From UBA5336 sp039034035 (GTDB lineage: Bacteria; Pseudomonadota; Alphaproteobacteria; Caulobacterales; Hyphomonadaceae), in NCBI GenBank assembly GCA_039034035.1, contig JBCCBN010000094.1:1-11345 (forward strand): 11,345 bases of DNA. Reading direction: 5' to 3'. Positions 6,703-11,345 of the stretch are shown here, piece after piece. The position numbers and the translations under genes were made by a program. How positions within the stretch are numbered: the first letter of the stretch is position 1; each line of letters starts with the position of its first letter. The notes under the pieces were generated by a model. It did not search any database, had not been told where the DNA came from, and saw nothing but the letters and a program-made list of their open reading frames with translations.

Positions 6703-7593
6703 ATGACTACTCTGAAGACTTCCCTGCTGAAGATGAGCGTCGCTGCCTGCCTGGGCAGCCTCATGGCGCTGACCACCACAGTGGCTATGACGGCTGAAGC
6801 ACAAAGTGGCCGGATCAAGGCCCGCGGCGAGCGTGGCACAGCGTCTGCCGTACGCGGCGCGGATGGCGGGCGCGCAGCCCGGGCCCGAGGCTGTACAGGT
6901 CTCGAAGGCGGTCAGGCCTGCGGGTCGAGCGCCGCAATTGCTGGCCCCGAGGGTGCCCGTGCCGGTCGCGCTTCGGCGTCCCAGATCGGCGACGACGGAT
7001 CGTTCAGCCGCGATGGCGGTGCCTACGCACTGAATGCGAATGGCGAAGCGGTGCGCACGCTGGACAGCGACTATAATCCCGATGGGTCCGGCCAGCGCAG
7101 CGTTGACGGCTCTGCTAACTCCGCAAGCGGCTTTGCCGGGCGCAGCGCATTGTTCACCGTCGATGAGAGCGGTAATGCCGTCCGCTCCGGCGCAGCATCG
7201 GGCGAGGGTGAACTCGGTACCTTCGCGTCGGAAGGCTCAGGCTCCTTCTCCGCGGAACAAGGTCTCGACTTTGCCCGCAGCGGAAACGCCGACCTCGCCG
7301 GTGAGAATGGCGCTTTCGCAGCGGACGGAGCGGTGTCCTACGACCAGGAGCAGGGTCTGAACGCCCAGAGTGTGTCTGGCGGCAGTGTCCAGACCGAGAA
7401 TGGATCGGTCGCAAGCCAGCGTGCAGCATCCTATACGCTCGAAGAAGGCCTCGACCTGGATTCTCAGCGGACAGCCTCCAATGCTGCTGGTGACACGGTC
7501 GAGGCGGACCGGACCATCAACAATTACGATGGCCTCTCCCGCACTGTCACTTGCACCAATGCCGCCGGCGAAACCATCGCCTGTCTGAACTGA
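6703..7593 (+). CDS. Exported protein with 31-residue repeats and terminal cysteine pairs
   Basis: The ATG has AAAGGA 8 nt upstream. The 296-residue protein has a Sec-type signal (about 1-33, cleavage near AEA-QS). The mature protein is rich in Gly, Ser, Ala, Glu, Asp and Asn with few hydrophobics. Residues 142-296 show a strict 31-residue period: aromatic residues at 151, 182, 213, 244 and 275. The three central units (173-203, 204-234, 235-265) share S-F/Y-xx-E-x-GL and mostly end ENG. Cysteines occur only in the signal region (C16) and as C64/C73 and C284/C294, in similar settings CTGLEGGQAC and CTNAAGETIAC, which could form disulfide caps at each end of the repeat body. I do not recognise a named family. 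A secreted beta-solenoid or fibre-forming surface protein is the best guess. It is the first gene of the operon facing the two-component pair. Confidence 0.85.
   Translation: MTTLKTSLLKMSVAACLGSLMALTTTVAMTAEAQSGRIKARGERGTASAVRGADGGRAARARGCTGLEGGQACGSSAAIAGPEGARAGRASASQIGDDGSFSRDGGAYALNANGEAVRTLDSDYNPDGSGQRSVDGSANSASGFAGRSALFTVDESGNAVRSGAASGEGELGTFASEGSGSFSAEQGLDFARSGNADLAGENGAFAADGAVSYDQEQGLNAQSVSGGSVQTENGSVASQRAASYTLEEGLDLDSQRTASNAAGDTVEADRTINNYDGLSRTVTCTNAAGETIACLN
7126..7590 (+). repeat. Five 31-residue coding repeats in the exported protein
   Basis: The period is visible at protein level through the aromatic residues at 151, 182, 213, 244 and 275 and through G187/G218/G249 followed by L. 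Units b, c and d (codons 173-265) are well conserved; units a (142-172) and e (266-296) are diverged. Unit e ends exactly at the C-terminus and carries the second cysteine pair. DNA identity between units is low, so the duplication is old and selected at protein level. Confidence 0.65.
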
Positions 7594-7600
7594 CAAGCTC

Positions 7601-7691
7601 GGAAGTCGCCGGCCAGTCCTCCTCCCCTCAGATCGATTGAACGCTCTTGCCCAGCATTCAATCGAGCCGGCGGCTTCCATTCCCCTTTTTT
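7601..7691 (+). terminator. Nested hairpin plus T-run between the first two operon genes
   Basis: An outer 13-bp stem with one wobble (7601-7613 with 7666-7678, core GCCGGC) encloses a perfect 9-bp inner stem TCGATTGAA / TTCAATCGA (7633-7641 with 7657-7665). The 3' arms abut with no gap. Six T residues follow at 7686-7691, 7 nt beyond the stem. It begins 8 nt after the stop codon. It probably acts as a partial terminator or 3' stabiliser that makes the repeat protein more abundant than the downstream products; the T-run is a little far for a canonical terminator. Confidence 0.55.
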
Positions 7692-7704
7692 CGGAGTGCC
7701 CCCT

Positions 7705-8586
7705 GTGAAACTCAAAGCCTTTTATCTTTCGGCTGCGCTCTGCGCCGCCCTACCGCAAGCGGTCGCGCAGGCAAGTGATCCTTCGTGGACCGTCAGTACC
7801 AGCGGTTCGTGGTCGCAAATCGACTCCTCCGACAGAGATGCTGTTTCGGCCTCCATTTCGCTTTCGCGGGTGGTCGGAGAGGGCAGCGTTGGTGTCTCGC
7901 TGGCCACGTCAAACGGATCTGATGCCCTGTTCAACGGGACCGAAATCACTGACCGATCCAGCCTTTTCGCTTCGGCCTGGGTCTATGTGCCCGTTGGCGT
8001 CGCCGGTCTCGACCTTAGCGTTTCCTATGGCCAGGAAGATTTTGACGGCCGGCTCGAACTGGAAAGTGATCGTTTCGACGGCCTCGACGCCGCCGAGATC
8101 GACCTGACCTCCGAAGTCGACAGCCTGTCTGCCGCGGCCACGCTTTCTCGGGTCTTCATCGTGGAAGACTGGGACATCATCCCCAGCGCCACGCTCGGGT
8201 GGAGCCAATCGGAGGCGACCAGTACTGCCGAGACGACGGGCGATTTCGCCCGTCCGGCCGTGCTGCGCGAAGAGCAATCGGGGGTGAACGCGGCGATCGG
8301 CCTTGGCCTGGGCTATGTCGCCCATGACCAGCTCTACCTCTTCTCCGATGTCTCCGCGCTCTACGCCGAGAACGGCGCATCGACCGGCGTGTCACAGGCT
8401 TCACGGCTGGGTGGCCTGCGGGCCAGTCAGCGCCAGGCCGCGGAAGAGGTGACATCGGCCGAGGTCTCCCTCGGTGCGAGCTTCTACGCCACCGACACGG
8501 TCACTCTCAGCCTCTCCGGAGGCACCACGGCCGGCCGCGACGATGAAGAAGTCTTCGCGACCACGTCACTGTCGATCAGTTTCTAA
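7705..8586 (+). CDS. Outer-membrane beta-barrel protein (autotransporter-barrel-like)
   Basis: I choose GTG at 7705 since CGGAG (7692-7696) stands 8 nt before it; a GTG at 7696 would overlap that site and add three residues. The 293-residue product has a Sec signal (MKLKAFYLSA..., cleavage near AQA-S, residue 23). The mature part alternates polar and non-polar residues throughout, with Gly/aromatic-rich strands such as LDLSVSYGQEDF and ATLGWSQ, acidic loops, and a final strand TTSLSISF ending in phenylalanine, the usual recognition signal for the BAM machinery. Length and pattern fit a 10-12 strand barrel. No passenger domain exists, so if it belongs to the autotransporter-barrel superfamily it is the barrel alone. 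It follows the secreted repeat protein and could export or anchor it; that is inference. Confidence 0.8.
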   Translation: MKLKAFYLSAALCAALPQAVAQASDPSWTVSTSGSWSQIDSSDRDAVSASISLSRVVGEGSVGVSLATSNGSDALFNGTEITDRSSLFASAWVYVPVGVAGLDLSVSYGQEDFDGRLELESDRFDGLDAAEIDLTSEVDSLSAAATLSRVFIVEDWDIIPSATLGWSQSEATSTAETTGDFARPAVLREEQSGVNAAIGLGLGYVAHDQLYLFSDVSALYAENGASTGVSQASRLGGLRASQRQAAEEVTSAEVSLGASFYATDTVTLSLSGGTTAGRDDEEVFATTSLSISF

Positions 8587-8634
8587 ACCGCCTGATCACC
8601 CCCTTTCCAACAAACGCAATCAAGGAACCCCCCA

Positions 8635-9072
8635 ATGACCAACATCAAACCCAATTACGTATTTGCACTCCTCCTGACCGGTGCAGCGGCCATGGCGGTC
8701 GCCACAGCTCCTGCAATCGGGCAGGAACCCAGCCCCGAACAGATGATGGCCCGCGCCGATGCCAATGGCGACGGCGACATCAGCTGGGACGAAGTCATGA
8801 CCCTGCGCACGCAGTCGTTCGAGCGTCTTGATCGTAACGATGATGGCGTCGTCAGTGTGGATGACCGCCCGAGAGGTCCAATGGCGGGCCGCTTCGACAC
8901 GGGACTGGCGAGAGTACAGGTTCAATTCGATGCCGATGGTGACGGGCAGGTCACCGAGGAAGAGATGATGGGCGCACCGGCCCCGGCTTTCGAGCAAGGC
9001 GACGTCGATGAAGATGGCGTGCTGACAGCAGAAGAGATAGCCGCGCTGCGCGCAGGGGCGTCGCCCTTCTGA
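8635..9072 (+). CDS. Periplasmic EF-hand calcium-binding protein
   Basis: This 145-residue protein has a Sec signal (about 1-29, cleavage near AIG-Q) and four EF-hand loops: D42-E53 (DANGDGDISWDE), D66-D77 (DRNDDGVVSVDD), D99-E110 (DADGDGQVTEEE) and D123-E134 (DVDEDGVLTAEE). Loops 1, 3 and 4 have the full D-x-D/N-x-D-G-x-I/V-x-x-x-E pattern; loop 2 ends in Asp instead of Glu, which usually weakens or shifts metal preference towards magnesium. The pairs 1-2 and 3-4 resemble calmodulin lobes. The start has AAGGAA 7 nt upstream. Lying between two outer-membrane barrel genes, it may buffer calcium, sense it for the kinase, or help assemble the secreted repeat protein. EF-hand genes next to two-component systems are common in alphaproteobacteria. 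Confidence 0.93.
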   Translation: MTNIKPNYVFALLLTGAAAMAVATAPAIGQEPSPEQMMARADANGDGDISWDEVMTLRTQSFERLDRNDDGVVSVDDRPRGPMAGRFDTGLARVQVQFDADGDGQVTEEEMMGAPAPAFEQGDVDEDGVLTAEEIAALRAGASPF

Positions 9073-9095
9073 AATTCAGATTCCGGAGACCTGAC

Positions 9096-9947
9096 ATGGT
9101 AAGAACAGTACTGGCGCTCTGCGCACCCTTCGTCCTCTTCTGGCCGCAAGTATCCATTGCGCAGGACCAGGACAAACCGGCCGGCGCCGACGACACGCTT
9201 GGTAAGTGGAACTTCAACCTGAGCGCGGCGGCCACAAACGCGGCCATTAGGATCGTGGAAAGCGAGATCGAGTTGCCCGACGACCTGGCAGCGGGCGACT
9301 TCGAAGCCAGCCTCAGCGATGACCTCACCGTCTCATCCACGATTGTGTCAGGCAGTGTCGGTTACCGTGTCCTGCCTTTCGTTGAAGTCTTCGCGCGTGG
9401 CGGCCTGATCTCGAGCGACACTGAAACGGGCGTCACCATTATGGGCACACCGAACGGGCCGTTCTCGGACTTCTTTAACGGCCCGATCACGGTCGACCGT
9501 GAAACGAGCCGGGAGGTGGACGGCTACTCGCTCGGGTTGGGTGGCAATGGCGTCCTGCCCATCACCAAGGTGGGAGGCGACACGCTCGCGGCCTATGGCG
9601 GCTTCCAGTACATCTGGAACCGGTTTGACGAGACCGTGTCATCGGAGGGCGCGACGACAAGCTTCGGCCTTCTCTATCCGGTCAGTCTCGACCGCCAGAA
9701 CGTTATCTGGCGCGTGGGCGGCAGCTACAACTGGATCAGCCGTGACGTCGAGCAGACCCTGACGCTCAATGGCGAGCCTGTTCGCGTTCGCGTCACCCAG
9801 GAGTTCGAGGACCCGTGGGCCGTCGAAGCCGGCGTGGGTATTCCCCTCGGCAAAGACACATTGCTTGGGCTCGGCGTCTGGCACCAGCTGAGCGGCGAGA
9901 CCTCCGCGCTTGCATCCATCACCTACCGTTTTGGCACTAGAAACTAG
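9096..9947 (+). CDS. Second outer-membrane beta-barrel protein
   Basis: The ATG has GGAG upstream and lies 23 nt after the EF-hand stop codon. The 283-residue protein has a Sec signal (1 to about 22, cleavage near SIA-QD), then an acidic N-terminal segment and alternating strands. Examples are SGSVGYRVLPFVEVFARGGL (85-104), LAAYGGFQYIWNRF and WRVGGSYNWI, with the final strand SALASITYRF four residues from the C-terminus (GTRN follows), so the aromatic beta-signal is slightly internal. It resembles the broad OmpA-barrel/opacity-type group in length and pattern, but I cannot assign a family. It is not visibly related to the barrel at 7705-8586. The position in the operon suggests a joint envelope role. 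The function is unknown. Confidence 0.78.
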   Translation: MVRTVLALCAPFVLFWPQVSIAQDQDKPAGADDTLGKWNFNLSAAATNAAIRIVESEIELPDDLAAGDFEASLSDDLTVSSTIVSGSVGYRVLPFVEVFARGGLISSDTETGVTIMGTPNGPFSDFFNGPITVDRETSREVDGYSLGLGGNGVLPITKVGGDTLAAYGGFQYIWNRFDETVSSEGATTSFGLLYPVSLDRQNVIWRVGGSYNWISRDVEQTLTLNGEPVRVRVTQEFEDPWAVEAGVGIPLGKDTLLGLGVWHQLSGETSALASITYRFGTRN

Positions 9948-9959
9948 AGGAGAGGAAAA

Positions 9960-10808
9960 GTGGACTATGGATACCTTGCAGGGCTGGTTGACGACTGGCC
10001 GACGCATTTCAAACTTGCCGCGGTTGCGGGGTTAATCTCTGGCGTGATCATCGCACGCTACGTCGCAATCGCCGGCATCGGCTTTTTGGTCTCCATGGTG
10101 GTGGGGCGCCTCGCGCCCTGGCGCCGCTTGCAGCCGGTGCCCTTCACGCGCGCCCAGTTATTGCGCGAGATCGGCTATTCCATGCTAACAGTCGTTGTCT
10201 TCACAGGCGTGGTCGGCTGCATCATCGCGATGCGGCATGCCGGGCTGACCCAGCTCTACTTTGATCCCGGCCAGTATGGCTGGGCCTGGTTCTGGCTGCA
10301 GATCCCGGTCGTCCTGCTCATCCAGGACTGGTACTTCTACTGGATGCACCGGGCCGTTCACGCCGCGCCCCTGTATGACCGAGTCCACAAGACCCACCAC
10401 CTTTCGACCAATCCGAGCGCCTTCTCCGCCTTTGCCTTCCATCCCATCGAGGCCGTGCTCGAGATCGCGATCTTTGTCATTCTGATCGTGGTCATGCCCC
10501 TGCATGTCACCGCGCTCTTTGTCGCGGGATTTCTGTCGCTGATCTACAATGTCTACGGGCATCTCGGCTATGAGATCATGCCCCGGTTCATTGCGCGCAG
10601 CCCCATCGGCTCCTGGCTGAACACTTCTGCTTACCACAACCAGCACCACCGGACCTATCGCTACAATTACGGGCTCTATACGGTGATCTGGGACAGGCTG
10701 CACGGCACCCTGCATCCAAAGGCGGAAGCGCTGTATGACCTTGCGTCGACACAGCCATCGACTGGTTTGCGGCAAGACTCACCAGGCGAAATCGAAACCG
10801 CGGCATAG
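9960..10808 (+). CDS. Membrane di-iron hydroxylase of the sterol desaturase / fatty acid hydroxylase family
   Basis: The GTG start has AGGAGAGG just upstream and lies 12 nt after the preceding stop codon, giving a clear operon link. The 282-residue protein has several membrane segments (about 18-48, 70-91, 106-124, 165-198) and the family's histidine signature: HRAVH (130-134), HKTHH (143-147), a supporting FHP (160-162), GH (200-201) and HNQHH (226-230). These ligate the two irons that activate oxygen for hydroxylation or desaturation of lipid substrates in the inner membrane. The substrate cannot be told from sequence; family members act on fatty acyl chains, sterols, carotenoids or ether lipids. 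As the last gene of an envelope operon it probably tailors a membrane lipid or lipid-like molecule under the same signal. The C-terminal 25 residues are hydrophilic and unconserved in appearance. Confidence 0.92.
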   Translation: MDYGYLAGLVDDWPTHFKLAAVAGLISGVIIARYVAIAGIGFLVSMVVGRLAPWRRLQPVPFTRAQLLREIGYSMLTVVVFTGVVGCIIAMRHAGLTQLYFDPGQYGWAWFWLQIPVVLLIQDWYFYWMHRAVHAAPLYDRVHKTHHLSTNPSAFSAFAFHPIEAVLEIAIFVILIVVMPLHVTALFVAGFLSLIYNVYGHLGYEIMPRFIARSPIGSWLNTSAYHNQHHRTYRYNYGLYTVIWDRLHGTLHPKAEALYDLASTQPSTGLRQDSPGEIETAA

Positions 10809-11260
10809 TAAAGTCGTTTGTCGCTGAGGGAGGCACCATTTGCCGGCTGAGGCCGGCGCGGTTTAGTTAGGGTCGACGTCTCCCATGCCGTTCTGGTGAT
10901 TTCGGTGAAGGAGGCACTTTTTGCTGATGTTGCGATCAATTAGGACAGGCTGCGCCTCAACTTACCGTGGCGGGTTGATGGCTTAAAACCCTCTACTCGG
11001 TCGTTCCCCAGCACAGAGAATTTGTCCGCTTTCGGCGATGAGCCGCCGGTCGCTACTGGCCGGATCTGGCCCTTTCTCGACAGTCGTTGCGCGAACAGCG
11101 AACGACTTAAAACGCCCTAAACCGGTCGCCGGAGCATGAGGTTTAGCTCTGCTCACACCAGGCTTTCTAAAGTACCGGGAAGATATTCACACGAGCGGCT
11201 TGTTGCGAATCTTTGGCACTGATAGCCAAATAGAATTGTTTTACGGGTTGCGAATATTCT
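10809..11260. other. Intergenic stretch with short repeats, no supported gene
   Basis: No open frame here has a ribosome site or a recognisable product. A GCCGGC-TGAG-GCCGGC hairpin (10842-10857) stands 34 nt after the hydroxylase stop and could end the operon, but lacks a proper T-run. Positions 11022-11075 share ordered words with 4229-4311. GTTGCGAAT occurs at 11202-11210 and 11247-11255, and TTTGGC / GCCAAA form a small hairpin at 11212-11230. Base composition becomes AT-rich after about 11165. Confidence 0.5.
10821..10926 (+). repeat. Diverged 25-bp direct repeat, 81 bp apart
   Basis: Positions 10821-10845 and 10902-10926 agree at 20 of 25 positions, with a common core GGAGGCAC followed by TTTGC. 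The core resembles a ribosome-binding site but no gene follows either copy. It may be a remnant of a decayed element or a pair of regulatory sites. Confidence 0.4.
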
Positions 11261-11345
11261 ATGATTTCTATCAATGCCATCCGGCTCGCAGCGATTGCTT
11301 TGTGTATGCTGCCAGCTTCTTGTGTCCACATTCCTGAAAAATCAG
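11261..11345 (+). CDS. Start of a probable exported protein or lipoprotein (cut by window end)
   Basis: An open frame from ATG 11261 runs to the window edge for 28 codons. It reads MISINAIRLAAIALCMLPASC and then VHIPEKS: a short basic/hydrophobic signal followed by PASC, a possible but imperfect lipobox (proline at -3, with leucine at -4), after which the sequence becomes polar. No strong ribosome site is visible. The surrounding DNA is clearly richer in A and T than the rest of the window. The product cannot be named from this fragment. Confidence 0.45.
   Translation, partial: MISINAIRLAAIALCMLPASCVHIPEKS

Noticed and set aside
6835..7590. Curli-type amyloid repeats in the exported protein
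   Set aside because: The period is 31 rather than about 20 residues and the Ser-Gln/Asn-Gly ladder of curlin is not present.
11107..11121. CtrA-like site TTAA-N7-TAAA
   Set aside because: One half-site deviates from TTAA, and no gene start lies at a suitable distance.

Overview
The window is GC-rich coding DNA (roughly 60-65% by eye) that looks like an alphaproteobacterial chromosome. The gene content (SppA, Tat-exported lipoprotein MsrB, DUF2164, OmpR/EnvZ-type pair, EF-hand envelope protein, outer-membrane barrels) and the style of the intergenic palindromes fit a marine Maricaulales/Hyphomonadaceae-like organism. That placement is inference; no rRNA or marker gene is present.

Left part (1-4033): a plus-strand 67K-type signal peptide peptidase SppA ends at a clear intrinsic terminator and converges on a minus-strand msrB encoding a Tat/lipobox methionine sulfoxide reductase. 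A 150-bp mosaic of palindromes separates msrB from a minus-strand pair: a 302-residue protein made of six exact 31-residue repeats with an S74/tail-fibre-like C-terminus, followed by a small DUF2164 protein. Between 4034 and 4482 there is no convincing gene.

Central and right part (4483-10808): a minus-strand response regulator and histidine kinase pair is divergent from five plus-strand genes in tight array: an exported 31-residue-repeat protein with cysteine pairs at both ends of its mature region, an outer-membrane barrel, a four-EF-hand periplasmic protein, a second outer-membrane barrel, and a membrane di-iron fatty-acid-hydroxylase/sterol-desaturase family enzyme. The divergent promoter region holds several GTTTCA/TGAAAC words, two of them exactly one helical turn apart, which are candidate operators for the regulator. 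A nested hairpin followed by six T residues separates the first gene from the rest. I infer one regulated envelope module in which an abundant secreted repeat protein is made with two barrels, a calcium-binding partner and a lipid-modifying enzyme. None of the three envelope partners beyond the EF-hand protein belongs to a family I can name precisely, so this is the best candidate for an undescribed system.

Right edge (10809-11345): about 450 bp without a supported gene, holding a diverged 25-bp direct repeat and other short repeats, then the first 28 codons of a probable exported protein or lipoprotein in visibly AT-richer DNA.
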